DNA of 64,000 nucleotides, taken from Alloalcanivorax marinus. Lineage in GTDB: Bacteria > Pseudomonadota > Gammaproteobacteria > Pseudomonadales > Alcanivoracaceae. This document shows, piece after piece, positions 37,311 through 45,859 of the stretch (within the stretch, counting starts at the first letter, position 1; each line of letters starts with the position of its first letter). The stretch covers positions 93,366 to 157,365 of the forward strand of contig NZ_JADDOL010000009.1 of NCBI RefSeq assembly GCF_016906305.1, read 5' to 3'. Below the pieces are notes generated by a model. The model was not told the origin of the DNA, ran no database searches, and worked only from the letters and a program-made list of their open reading frames with translations. The position numbers were made by a program, and so were the translations under genes.

Positions 37311-38117
37311 TCAAAGAGGCGTGCCGAGAAAATCGCCGAAGGCGCGGTAGAAGGCGTCTTCGTCGTCCCAGGGAATCATGTGGCCGGCGCTGGTGACGCG
37401 GGTGACGCGCAGTTCGGGAATCAGGGTTTCGATCTCCTCCACGTCCGCGTCGCTGATCACGTCGCCGCGTCCGGCCGCCATCAACAGCACCGGCACCTGG
37501 ATGTGCGGCATGTCCTGGTGAATGTCTTCCTGGTGCATGTCGTCGTAGCTTTTCACCACCGCGCGTTCGTCGCAGGTGTGCAGCCATTCCGCGCGCAGGC
37601 GCAGCTGTTCCTCGCTCCAGGTGGGGCAGAACTCGCGCATGGCGTCCGCGTCCATCCCTTCCAGAGCGGCGCGGATGGAATCCACGTACCAGGGCAGGGC
37701 GGACGGGTAGGGGCGCCGTCCCGGACCCGACACCGGCGGGTCGATCAGCGCCAGCCGGTCGAAGCCGGCGCCGGGATGGCGGCGGGCCAGGCGCACGGCG
37801 ATGCGCCCGCCCATGGAGTGCCCCACCACCATGTACTGCCGCAAACCCAGCGCCTTGGCGAAGGCGGCCACGTCGTCGGCCTGGGCATCCAGGCCATAGT
37901 CCAGGGTGTCGGAGGCTTCGCTGAGCCCGCGACCGCGCACGTCCAACACATAGGTGTCGAAGTGGCGGCCGAAACGTTCGGCCACGAAACCCCAGGTCAC
38001 CGCCGGGCTGGTAATGCCCGGCACGATCACCACCGCCGGGCCCTTGCCGCCGTAGCGCAGGTAGTGCTGGCGGATGCCGTTGGCGTGCACGTTGGCGCCG
38101 TAAAGATATTCGCTCAT
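37311..38117 (-). CDS. nicD: N-formylmaleamate deformylase
   Basis: Alpha/beta-hydrolase that removes formate from N-formylmaleamate to give maleamate. It has 268 residues with nucleophile Ser101 in VVGHSMGGRIAV, acid Asp126 in LALIDPPVSG, His246 in VTSAGHMIPWDD, and oxyanion-hole strand IVPGITSPAVTW. Residue numbers and length fit characterised NicD. GAGGAGGGGCCC precedes the ATG. It lies between nicE (10 bp) and nicX (38 bp). Confidence 0.92.
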   Translation of the reverse strand: MSEYLYGANVHANGIRQHYLRYGGKGPAVVIVPGITSPAVTWGFVAERFGRHFDTYVLDVRGRGLSEASDTLDYGLDAQADDVAAFAKALGLRQYMVVGHSMGGRIAVRLARRHPGAGFDRLALIDPPVSGPGRRPYPSALPWYVDSIRAALEGMDADAMREFCPTWSEEQLRLRAEWLHTCDERAVVKSYDDMHQEDIHQDMPHIQVPVLLMAAGRGDVISDADVEEIETLIPELRVTRVTSAGHMIPWDDEDAFYRAFGDFLGTPL

Positions 38118-38127
38118 GGGCCCCTCC

Positions 38128-38895
38128 TCAGTAAGCGCCGGACAGCAGGGCGCCGGCGCCGGGGACGACGGGTTCCAGGTCCAGGGCCTTGAGCATCTGG
38201 TAGGTGGTGGCGATGGCGGCGGTGACCACCGGCTTGCCGGTGAGCGCCTCGACTTTCGGCACCGCCGCCAGGGACGGCATCTGCACACAGGCGGACAGCA
38301 CGATGGCGTCGGCGTCGGAGAAGTCCATGCTGGCGACGATGTCCGGCAGCTTGGCGGTGTCGTGGCGGGCCACGTCCAGGTTGTTGGGGATTTCCAGGGC
38401 GCGGTACTCCAGCACCTCGGTGCCTTCGCGCTGGATGTAATCCACCACCATCTCGGTGAGCGGCTTCATATACGGCGCCACCACCACGACCTTCTTGGCC
38501 CCCAGCACCTTGAGCGCGTCCACCAGGGCGCCGGCGCTGGTCACCACTTCGGTTTCCTGGCCGTTTTCCTTGGTGCGCTCGCGCAGGCGCTTCTGGGATT
38601 CCCGGTGGTAGCCGGGGCCCATGGACATGATCGCCACCAGACAGGCATAGCCCATCACGTCCACGGCGGCGTCACTGAGTTCCAGGGCGCAGCGGTCGGA
38701 CTCGCCGTCCATGGCCGCCAGCTCTTCCTTGCTGACGGTCTTCATGCGCATGCGGCTGGAGTGGAAGGTAAAGCGCTCCGGGCGGATCAGTTGCCGGGCG
38801 GTGAGCATGGCCGGAATCTCGGTCTCCATGGTGATGTTGGAGCTCGGTACGATCTGGCCGATGCGATAGAGGTTCTTTTTATCCGCGCTTTGCAT
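38128..38895 (-). CDS. nicE: Maleate cis-trans isomerase
   Basis: Converts maleate to fumarate, feeding the TCA cycle. This Asp/Glu-racemase superfamily protein of 255 residues has the two catalytic cysteines Cys85 (GYACLVAIMSMGPGYH) and Cys203 (VLSACVQMPSL) and the substrate-binding start QIVPSSNITMETEIP. It begins 13 bp after nicC. Arylmalonate decarboxylase is related but carries a single key Cys; two Cys plus context favour the isomerase. Confidence 0.93.
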   Translation of the reverse strand: MQSADKKNLYRIGQIVPSSNITMETEIPAMLTARQLIRPERFTFHSSRMRMKTVSKEELAAMDGESDRCALELSDAAVDVMGYACLVAIMSMGPGYHRESQKRLRERTKENGQETEVVTSAGALVDALKVLGAKKVVVVAPYMKPLTEMVVDYIQREGTEVLEYRALEIPNNLDVARHDTAKLPDIVASMDFSDADAIVLSACVQMPSLAAVPKVEALTGKPVVTAAIATTYQMLKALDLEPVVPGAGALLSGAY

Positions 38896-38908
38896 GGCTG
38901 GGCTCCGA

Positions 38909-40135
38909 TCAGGCGCTGACGGTGGCGTCGAATCGCTCGGCGCAGGTGGTGGCGTCGTACTCGTAGATCCACTCGGCGCGGATGCCCACCGCGTTGGGGT
39001 CTTTCTTCTGCGCTTCACGGAACGCTTCGTCGCGCTTGCGCAGTTCTTCCGGGGTGGACAGGTGGTAGCTGCGGCCGCGCTCACGGGCCTGCAGCTGCAC
39101 TTCCGAGGTGCGCGGGCGGCGCTCCTGCTCGTAGGCGCGCAGGGCGGCGGCGGGGTCGCCCTGATAGTGAGTCAGCGCCTCGGCCAGCACATAGGCGTCC
39201 TCGATGGCCATGGCGGCGCCCTGGGACAGGAACGGCAGCATCGGATGGGCGGCGTCGCCGAGCAGGGTGGCCCGGCCGGTGGACCAGCGCGTCAGCGGGT
39301 CGTGGTCGAACAGGCCCCATTTGAAGGTCTGGCTGGGGTCGGTCATCTTGAACAGCCGGATCAGATCGTCGTTCCAGCCTTCATAGGCGGCCAGCAGTTC
39401 CTCGGTGCTGCTCGGTTCGGTCCAGGATTCCTCCACCCAGTCGGCGGTCTCGGTGACGGCCACGATGTTCACCGCCTGGCCGCCTTTCACGTAGTAGGTC
39501 ACCACGTGCGCTTTGGGACCCATCCAGAAGGCGGCGTCCGGGCCCACGAAGGGCAGCGGGTGCTGGTCCACCGGCACCAGCGCGCGCCAGCACATGTGCC
39601 CGGTGAACTGGGGCTGGTCGTGCCCCCACAGGGAGGCGCGCACCGGAGAATGGATGCCGTCGGCGCCCACCACCAGGTCGGCCTTGAACTCGCCGCCGTC
39701 GTCGAAGCGGGCCAGCACGCCGTCGTCCTGTTCCTCGATGCCGGTGCAGCGGGCGTTGAAGGTCACTTTGTCCGCCGGCAGGTCGGCGGCCAGAATGCCG
39801 TGCAGATCGGCGCGGTGCACGTGGTAGAACTCAGCGCCGTAGACCTGCGGAAAGGTGTCCTTGAGCGGCGTGCGGAACAGGGTCTCGCCGGTCTGCCAGT
39901 TGATGCCGCGCATGGACTCGGGCAGAAAGCCGATGTCGTCCAGGGCCTCGGTGAGGCCCAGGGCCTTGAGCACTTTCACCGCGTTGGGGGTCATCTGCAC
40001 CCCGGCGCCCACTTCGCCGAACGCCGGGGCCTGCTCGAACAGGTGAAAATCGATGCCGCGACGGCCCAGGGCCCGGGCCAGGGCCACGCCGCCGATGCCG
40101 CCGCCGATGATGCCGACACGAAGTTGCTCAGACAT
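38909..40135 (-). CDS. nicC: 6-hydroxynicotinate 3-monooxygenase (FAD-dependent)
   Basis: Predicted decarboxylative hydroxylation of 6-hydroxynicotinate to 2,5-dihydroxypyridine with NADH and O2. This group A flavin monooxygenase of 408 residues has FAD loop GIIGGGIGGVALARALGRRG, the DG motif LVVGADGIHSPVR and GDAAHPMLPFLSQGAAMAIEDA (Asp294). The tail AEWIYEYDATT echoes the end of NicC. Slightly longer than P. putida NicC (382). Salicylate 1-monooxygenase-type enzymes look alike, so the call leans on the complete downstream pathway. AAGGAGTATTCC precedes the ATG. Confidence 0.8.
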   Translation of the reverse strand: MSEQLRVGIIGGGIGGVALARALGRRGIDFHLFEQAPAFGEVGAGVQMTPNAVKVLKALGLTEALDDIGFLPESMRGINWQTGETLFRTPLKDTFPQVYGAEFYHVHRADLHGILAADLPADKVTFNARCTGIEEQDDGVLARFDDGGEFKADLVVGADGIHSPVRASLWGHDQPQFTGHMCWRALVPVDQHPLPFVGPDAAFWMGPKAHVVTYYVKGGQAVNIVAVTETADWVEESWTEPSSTEELLAAYEGWNDDLIRLFKMTDPSQTFKWGLFDHDPLTRWSTGRATLLGDAAHPMLPFLSQGAAMAIEDAYVLAEALTHYQGDPAAALRAYEQERRPRTSEVQLQARERGRSYHLSTPEELRKRDEAFREAQKKDPNAVGIRAEWIYEYDATTCAERFDATVSA

Positions 40136-40158
40136 GGAATACTCCTTATTAAATATTC

Positions 40159-40171
40159 AACTAATTAATTA
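40159..40171. promoter_or_regulatory. AT-rich palindromic operator candidate upstream of nicC
   Basis: AACTAATTAATTA, including the palindrome TAATTAATTA (40162-40171), 24 bp before nicC in very GC-rich DNA. A near copy (AACCGATTAATTA on the minus strand) lies before livK. It could be the site of the TetR-family protein. Confidence 0.4.
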
Positions 40172-40230
40172 TGGCGAGCCACGCCAACGGACGCGCCGCC
40201 TGTGTGTCTTGATCGATAGGGGGGCCGCGC

Positions 40231-40959
40231 TCAGGCCCCCAGATAGGCGCTCAGCACCTCCGGATCCTCCAGCAGGGTGGCGCTGTCCGCCTCGGTGCTG
40301 ATGGTGCCGGTTTCCACCACATAGGCCCGGGACGCCACCGCCAGCGCGTTGTGCACGTTCTGCTCCACCACCAGCACGGTGACGCCGTGGCCGTTGATCT
40401 CGCGGACCACCTCGAACACCTCGTCGGCCATTTTCGGCGACAGGCCGAGGCTCGGTTCATCAAGCAGCAGCAGGCGCGGTTCGGACATCAGCGCCCGGGC
40501 GATGGCCAGCATCTGCTGTTCGCCACCACTGAGCGTGCCGGCCATTTGCTTGTAGCGCTCACGCAGCCGGGGGAAGCGGTGGAAGGCCATGCCCACGCGC
40601 TCTTCCACGCGCTGCTTGGAACCCACCAGGAACGCGCCCAGGATCAGGTTTTCGCGTACCGTCATGGCCGGCCAGACGTGGCGCTCCTCGGGGCAGTGGG
40701 CGATGCCGGCGGCCACCACCTTCTCGGCGGGCCGGCCGGCGATCTCGTCGCCGTCCCAGACGATGCTGCCCCGGCTCGGCTTAAGCAGGCCGGAGATGGC
40801 CCGCAGGATGGTGCTCTTGCCGGCGCCGTTGGCGCCGATCAGCGCCACGGTTTCGCCTTCGCCCACCGCCAGATCCACGCCGTGCAGGGCGGCGATCTTG
40901 CCGTAGGCCACGTGCAGGTCGCGCACCTGCAACAAGGTTTTGTGATTGCTCGCGGTCAT
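40231..40959 (-). CDS. livF: Branched-chain-amino-acid-type ABC transporter, ATP-binding protein LivF
   Basis: The 242-residue ATPase has Walker A IGANGAGKSTILRAISG, signature TLSGGEQQMLAIARAL and Walker B LLLLDEPSLGLSPK. The short C-terminus ending in DPEVLSAYLGA is the LivF hallmark. It overlaps livG by 4 bp and is followed after 95 bp by nicC. The HAAT family also imports amides, urea and aromatic acids, so the substrate need not be an amino acid. Confidence 0.9.
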   Translation of the reverse strand: MTASNHKTLLQVRDLHVAYGKIAALHGVDLAVGEGETVALIGANGAGKSTILRAISGLLKPSRGSIVWDGDEIAGRPAEKVVAAGIAHCPEERHVWPAMTVRENLILGAFLVGSKQRVEERVGMAFHRFPRLRERYKQMAGTLSGGEQQMLAIARALMSEPRLLLLDEPSLGLSPKMADEVFEVVREINGHGVTVLVVEQNVHNALAVASRAYVVETGTISTEADSATLLEDPEVLSAYLGA

Positions 40960-41744
40960 GCCCGTGCCCTCCCCAGATAGGCTTCCACCACCTGTGGGTT
41001 GCTTTTCACCTCGGCCGGCTTGCCCTCGGCCAGTTTGCGCCCGAAGTCCATCACCATGACCCGGTCGCTGACGTCCATCACCAGGCTCATGTTGTGTTCG
41101 ACGATGACGATGGACGGCACCTGCTCGCGGCGCAGCCGCTTGAGAATGCCCCCGAAACGCATGGCCTCCTGGCTGTTCAGCCCCGCCGCCGGTTCGTCGA
41201 GCATCAGCAGGGTGGGCCGGGCGGCCAGCGCCACCGCCACTTCCAGCAGCCGCAGTTCCCCGCAGGAAAGCCGGTAGGCCGGCGTGTCCATGCGCGCGCC
41301 CAGGTCCAGCAGCGTCACCAGCCGGGCGGCGTTGTCGCGGGCGTCCCGTTCCGCCGCCCGAACCGGCGCGGTGGGGAAGAAGGTGGCCAGCAGGCTCTGG
41401 CGGGCGCTCAGGTAATGGCCGGCGAGCACGTTCTCGAACACGGTCAGCGGCTTCAGCACATTGGTTTTCTGGAAGCTGCGCACCAGCCCCCGGCGGGCGA
41501 TCCGGTAGGGACTCTGGCCGGTGATGTCGTGGCCCTGGAAGGTCACCCGGCCGGTGGTGGGCGTGTAGAAGCCGGTGATCAGGTTGAAGCAGGTGGTCTT
41601 GCCGGCGCCGTTGGGGCCGATCAGGCCGAACACCTCGCCCCGGTTCACCTGGAAGTCGATCTCCTGCACCGCCTTGATGCCGCCGAAGGTCTTGCTCAGG
41701 CCTTCCACGGTGAGCAGTGGCGCGTCCTGTTGGGTCGGGTTCAT
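40956..41744 (-). CDS. livG: Branched-chain-amino-acid-type ABC transporter, ATP-binding protein LivG
   Basis: The 262-residue ATPase has Walker A IGPNGAGKTTCFNLITGFY, the LivG-specific QGHDITGQSPYRIARRGLVRSFQKTN, signature LSCGELRLLEVAVAL (Cys replaces the usual Gly/Ser) and Walker B LLMLDEPAAGLN. The C-terminal VEAYLGRARA is LivG-like. Coupled by 4-bp overlaps to both livM and livF. Confidence 0.9.
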   Translation of the reverse strand: MNPTQQDAPLLTVEGLSKTFGGIKAVQEIDFQVNRGEVFGLIGPNGAGKTTCFNLITGFYTPTTGRVTFQGHDITGQSPYRIARRGLVRSFQKTNVLKPLTVFENVLAGHYLSARQSLLATFFPTAPVRAAERDARDNAARLVTLLDLGARMDTPAYRLSCGELRLLEVAVALAARPTLLMLDEPAAGLNSQEAMRFGGILKRLRREQVPSIVIVEHNMSLVMDVSDRVMVMDFGRKLAEGKPAEVKSNPQVVEAYLGRARA

Positions 41745-42724
41745 GCCGGACCTCCCTGGGCGCGGGCGGCGCCGTCGGCCGCGTCGCTCGGGTTGCGCTC
41801 GCGACGGTGGTTGAGAAAGCCCATCAGGCCGTTGGGCAGGAACAGTACCACCGCCATGACGATCAGGCCGAACAGGGACAGCCGCAGCTCCTGCAACTCG
41901 CGCAGGTACTCGGTGAGCAGCGTCACCAGCAGGGCGCCCAGCAGGGGGCCGATCAGGGTGCCCTTACCGCCGATCAGCACCATGATGATCATGCTCACCA
42001 TGAAGGCGAAGCCGAACACGTTGGCGCCCACGAAGGTGATGTAGTGGGCGTAGAAGCCCCCGGCCAGCCCGGCCAGGAAAGCACCCAGCACGAAGGCGCG
42101 CATGGCGTAGACAAAGGGACGGATGCCCACCGATTGCGCCACGAAGCGGTTCTCGCGCACGGTCACGGCGGCGCGGCCGTTGTTGGAGTAGACGAAGCGA
42201 TAGGCCAGGTACAGGGAGACCGCGGTCAGCCCCAGGGCCAGATAGAAGTAGAAGCGCTTGGCCATCAGCGGCGAGGCGTCGGCCAGCAGCGCCGGCTGCG
42301 CCACCCCGGACAGACCCATGGGCCCGTTGGTGAAGTCCACCCAGTTGTTGGCGATCAATCGCAGCACCTCGGCGAAGGCCAGGGTGATGATCACGAAGTA
42401 GGGGCCGCGCAGGCGCAGCGTGATGGCGCCGATCACCACCCCGAACAGGGCCGACACCACCCCGGCCAGCGGAATGGTGGCCCAGGCCGGCAGCCCCAGC
42501 CGCAGGGACAACAGCGCGGCGGTGTAGGCACCCAGGCCGAGAAAGGCGGTGTGGCCCAGGGAGAACTCGCCCACGTAGCCGACGATCAGGTTGAGGCTGG
42601 TGGCGAGCACCGCGTAGAGCAGCACCATGATGCCGATGTGCAGCAGGTACTGGTTGCCCACCAGCAGGGGAAAGGCGAGGGCGATCAGGCCCAGCACCAG
42701 CAGGGTATTGCGTTCGAATTTCAT
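41741..42724 (-). CDS. livM: Branched-chain-amino-acid-type ABC transporter permease LivM
   Basis: The 327-residue inner-membrane permease has about nine to ten helices. It contains NLIVGYVGEFSLGHTAFLGLGAYTAA, the LivM motif, and GGKGTLIGPLLGALLVTLLTEYLRE. ATG 42724 is 2 bp after the livH stop and starts a proper membrane helix. The short cytoplasmic tail is charged (NHRRERNPSDAADGAAR). Confidence 0.9.
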   Translation of the reverse strand: MKFERNTLLVLGLIALAFPLLVGNQYLLHIGIMVLLYAVLATSLNLIVGYVGEFSLGHTAFLGLGAYTAALLSLRLGLPAWATIPLAGVVSALFGVVIGAITLRLRGPYFVIITLAFAEVLRLIANNWVDFTNGPMGLSGVAQPALLADASPLMAKRFYFYLALGLTAVSLYLAYRFVYSNNGRAAVTVRENRFVAQSVGIRPFVYAMRAFVLGAFLAGLAGGFYAHYITFVGANVFGFAFMVSMIIMVLIGGKGTLIGPLLGALLVTLLTEYLRELQELRLSLFGLIVMAVVLFLPNGLMGFLNHRRERNPSDAADGAARAQGGPA

Positions 42725-42726
42725 GC

Positions 42727-43599
42727 TCAGGCCCTCTCCACCTGGGTTGAAAACAGCCCGTAGGGTTTGAAGATCAGAGTCAGGATCACGATGATGAAGC
42801 CGATGATGTCCACGGTTCCGGTGGAGATGTAGCCGCCCCACAGGGCCTCGGCCACGCCCAGGATCAGGCCGCCGACGATGGCCCCGGCGAAGCTGCCCAT
42901 GCCGCCCAGGATCACCACCACGAAGGCCTTCAGACTGACCAGGCCGCCGGCGCTCACGTGGGTGGAATAGATCGAGCCCAGCAGCATGCCGGCGGACGCC
43001 GCCAGCATGGTGCCCAGGGCGAAGGTGCTGGCGTACACCCGGGCGGTGTTGATGCCGGCCAGCCGGGCCGCCATCGGATCCTGGAAAGTGGCGCGCATGG
43101 CGCGCCCCAGACGGGTATGGCGGATCACCAGATGGGCGGCGAGAATCAGTACCGCGCAGGCGGCCACCGCGAACACGCGCAGCTCGGTGAGCACCACCGG
43201 ACCCAGGAACACCGGTTTGTTGGGCAGCGGCCCCTCGATGGTCAGCGGCGCCGTGCCCACCAGCAGCAGGGCGGTGTTGGTGAGAAAGATCGACAGCCCG
43301 ATGGTGAGCAGAATGCTGGGCTCCTCGCCCTGGTCGCGCACCCGCTCGATCAGGAAGCGGTCCACCAGCCAGCCGCAGGCACCCATCACCGCCAGGGTCA
43401 GCGCCAGCCCGGCGAAGAAGTTCAGGCCCAGCACGGTGGTGGCCAGCCAGCCCATCACCCCGCCCAGCATGTACAGCTCACCGTGGGCGAAGTTGACCAC
43501 CCGCATCAGCCCGAAAATCAGCGTCAGGCCCAGGGCCGAGAGCGCGTAGAACGCCCCCGACACCAGACCGTTGGCGACAAACTGCAACAGCATATCCAT
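42727..43599 (-). CDS. livH: Branched-chain-amino-acid-type ABC transporter permease LivH
   Basis: The 290-residue permease has about eight helices: NGLVSGAFYALSALGLTLIFG at the N-terminus, RVVNFAHGELYMLGG, and the coupling-helix region VVILGGMGSFAGAIVGGLILGV near the end. It starts 3 bp after livK. Together with LivM it forms the translocation pore. Confidence 0.91.
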   Translation of the reverse strand: MDMLLQFVANGLVSGAFYALSALGLTLIFGLMRVVNFAHGELYMLGGVMGWLATTVLGLNFFAGLALTLAVMGACGWLVDRFLIERVRDQGEEPSILLTIGLSIFLTNTALLLVGTAPLTIEGPLPNKPVFLGPVVLTELRVFAVAACAVLILAAHLVIRHTRLGRAMRATFQDPMAARLAGINTARVYASTFALGTMLAASAGMLLGSIYSTHVSAGGLVSLKAFVVVILGGMGSFAGAIVGGLILGVAEALWGGYISTGTVDIIGFIIVILTLIFKPYGLFSTQVERA

Positions 43600-43602
43600 G
43601 GA

Positions 43603-44763
43603 TTATTGTCCGTCCTTGGCGCCGTCCGCCCGGGGGTCGGCGATGCGGGTGGTGGCGACCACGTCGGTGTGGCCGTCGCGGATTTGCACCAGCGCCGCGT
43701 CGAAGCCGTAGCCCTGGCCGTCGCGGGTGAACCGGTACCGGCCGTTGGGGGCCTCGTAGTCGGTGGCATGGAGCCCGTCGACGATGGCGCTGGCGTCGGT
43801 GCCGCCGGCCCGGTCGATGGCGTCCATCATGATGTTCAGGGAGTTGTAGCCGGCGGCGGCGTACTTGCCGGGGGCATGGTCGTAGGCGGCGCTGTAGTCC
43901 TTCACGAAGCGCTCGTTGCGCTCGCCGGGCAGGTTGGACACATAGGGCACGGCGGCGTAGATGCCCTCCGCCGCGTCGCCGGTGATCTTGATGAAGTCAC
44001 TGGTGGCCCAGGAGCCCACACCGAACACGTCCATGTCGATGCCGAACTGTTTGATCTGCTTGACCAGGGTGGAGCCGTCCTGGGTCTCGGCGGCCACGAA
44101 CACGCCGTCGGCGCCGGAGCCGCGCAGCTTGGTGAGCAGGGTGTAGAAGTCGGTGGCGCCGTGGTTGAAGTATTCGATCATGGCGGTTTCGACGCCGTGG
44201 CCGGAGAGCTCCTGCTCGAAGGCCTTGGCGCTGCCCCGGCCCCAGTCGTCGTTGACGCCGATATAGGCCACCTTCTTGAGGCCCAGGTTGTCGACGATCA
44301 GCCGGGAGAACGCCTTGCCCAGCAGGGCGTCGGTCTCGGCGGAGCGGAAGAAGTAGGGGTTGCCCTTCTCGGTGAGGCTGGCCTCCGAGGACACGCCGGT
44401 AAGGAACGGCGTTTTGTACTTGCGCGCCACCGGCATCACCGCCGAGGTGGCGGAGCTGCAGAAGGCGCCCACCAGGGCCACCACCCGGTCACGCTGGATC
44501 AGCTTTTCGGCGGCGTTCACCGAGTTGGCCGGGCTGCACTGGCCGTCCTCGATGATCAGTTCCACCTGCTTGCCGAGCACGCCGCCGGCGGCGTTGCGCT
44601 CCTTCACGGCCAGCCGCGCGCCGTTGGCGTCGGCGGTGCCGTTGTAGGCCACCGAGCCGGTGAGCGGCTGGATCAGCCCGATCTTGACGGTGTCCTGGGC
44701 CGGAGCCGCGGCGGAGGCCATGACGGCAGTCGCCATGATGGGAGCCAGAATCAGTTTTCTCAT
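43603..44763 (-). CDS. livK: ABC transporter periplasmic binding protein, LivK/HAAT type
   Basis: The 386-residue periplasmic protein has a signal peptide (LILAPIMATAVMASAAAPAQ) followed by VKIGLIQPLTGSVAYNG. The type I binding-protein fold continues with VVALVGAFCSSATSAVMPVA and FRSAETDALLGKAFSRL. ATG 44763 has AGGAGATAACGACG upstream. It is the first gene of the block livKHMGF-nicCEDXF-tetR, so the likely ligand is a pathway substrate such as 6-hydroxynicotinate or nicotinate rather than leucine. That is inference from position only. Confidence 0.88.
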   Translation of the reverse strand: MRKLILAPIMATAVMASAAAPAQDTVKIGLIQPLTGSVAYNGTADANGARLAVKERNAAGGVLGKQVELIIEDGQCSPANSVNAAEKLIQRDRVVALVGAFCSSATSAVMPVARKYKTPFLTGVSSEASLTEKGNPYFFRSAETDALLGKAFSRLIVDNLGLKKVAYIGVNDDWGRGSAKAFEQELSGHGVETAMIEYFNHGATDFYTLLTKLRGSGADGVFVAAETQDGSTLVKQIKQFGIDMDVFGVGSWATSDFIKITGDAAEGIYAAVPYVSNLPGERNERFVKDYSAAYDHAPGKYAAAGYNSLNIMMDAIDRAGGTDASAIVDGLHATDYEAPNGRYRFTRDGQGYGFDAALVQIRDGHTDVVATTRIADPRADGAKDGQ

Positions 44764-44811
44764 CGTCGTTATCTCCTGTTGAATTTTGTTGTTAGCGCGA
44801 CTGACCGACAT

Positions 44812-44837
44812 ATTAATTAATCGGTTAGTAAATTTAC
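44812..44837. promoter_or_regulatory. AT-rich double palindrome upstream of livK
   Basis: ATTAATTAAT (44812-44821) and GTAAATTTAC (44828-44837) are both perfect palindromes separated by 6 bp, 49-74 bp before livK. The first, with flank, reads AACCGATTAATTA on the minus strand and matches 11 of 13 bases of the element before nicC. Candidate operator/promoter for the cluster. Confidence 0.4.
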
Positions 44838-44945
44838 AAGCGCCGCGGCTTCCATAGCAATTTGCGGACCAGAATACGGGACGGCAGGGCGCCCTTGCGG
44901 CGCGCGGCGACGCTACTCGCCAGGCATTTTTTGGTGCATTGGAAC

Positions 44946-44969
44946 GAAAACCGCCCCAGGGCGGGGCGG
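44946..44969 (-). terminator. Intrinsic terminator of the lipoprotein/YwqK/short-domain operon
   Basis: On the minus strand CCGCCCC-GCCCT-GGGGCGG is followed by TTTT, 21 bp beyond the stop of the gene at 44990. It separates that operon from livK. Nothing else gene-like is seen in 44838-44945. Confidence 0.75.
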
Positions 44970-44989
44970 CGGCAAGGAGCGGACGCGGG

Positions 44990-45775
44990 CTATTGGCCTT
45001 CCAGCTCCACTTTCACTTCCAGGGGCAGGGAGAGCCGTTCGCTGTGGCGATCGGCGCCGCCCAGGCCGGCGGCGGCGCTGTCCTCGGTGACGGTAATGGC
45101 GCCCAGGGGCTGCCATTGGCCGGGCACCATCATCAGGGTACTGGCGGCGCCCTGAAGCTCGGCGGTGCCGCCGCCGGCGGGCCGCTCGAAGCGCTGGGCG
45201 ATGTCCAGCCGCACCCGGCCGTCGCCGGTGAGCATGGGGCGCACCTCGATGCCCTGGCGCAGGCTCATCAGCGCCGGATACTGGGTGCCGGTGAGCGCCA
45301 CAAGGGTGCCCTGACCGATGGCCGCGGCGTGGCCGGAGAGGGTGTTGATGCGGTAATCGTCCTGGCGCTGACGGGTGACGGTGGCGGCGCCGGCACTGAC
45401 CCCGCCGGGGCCGATCCGCACACCGCCACCGTCGGTTTCACCGCCGGCCCGGCGGCGCAGATGCACGGACACGGTACGCGGCGCCTCCGGCATATCGCCG
45501 AGGGCGGCCAGGATTTCGTCGAAGTTGGCGCTGCTGGTGCGGATGATCAGCTTGCCCTGATAGGCGTTCACATAGCCGCCCTCGGGGAGCAGGGGGCGGA
45601 TCACCGGCACCAGGGCCTGGGCGTCGGCGCGCTGGATTACATGGATCGACAGGGCCTGGGCCTGGCCGGTGCGGGGCAGGGCGAGCAGAACGCACATTGA
45701 GGCGGCCAGGATCGCCAGCGCCAGCCATTTCAGCGGCGGCGACCGGTGCGCGGGGACGGAGCGGGCAGGGGCCAT
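44990..45775 (-). CDS. Exported protein with secretin/TonB short N-domain
   Basis: The 261-residue product has an N-terminal hydrophobic segment (WLALAILAASMCVLLAL) and then about 70 residues resembling a secretin N-domain (SIHVIQRADAQALVPVIRPLL; YVNAYQGKLIIRTSSANFDE; ILAALGDMPEAPRTVSVHLR). The C-terminal half is beta-rich (PALMSLRQGIEVRPMLTGDG), with no secretin barrel. ATG 45775 is chosen because AAGGA lies about 9 bp upstream; ATGs at 45784 and 45820 have worse spacing. Third gene of its operon. It may assist assembly of an outer-membrane or envelope complex; function unknown. Confidence 0.72.
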   Translation of the reverse strand: MAPARSVPAHRSPPLKWLALAILAASMCVLLALPRTGQAQALSIHVIQRADAQALVPVIRPLLPEGGYVNAYQGKLIIRTSSANFDEILAALGDMPEAPRTVSVHLRRRAGGETDGGGVRIGPGGVSAGAATVTRQRQDDYRINTLSGHAAAIGQGTLVALTGTQYPALMSLRQGIEVRPMLTGDGRVRLDIAQRFERPAGGGTAELQGAASTLMMVPGQWQPLGAITVTEDSAAAGLGGADRHSERLSLPLEVKVELEGQ

Positions 45776-45859
45776 GATCAGCATTCCTTTGGCTGAAAAA
45801 AGCGCGGGAAAAGCCATCATAGCCCCAACCCCGGCGGGATCAACAGAGCGCCGGGCCGC

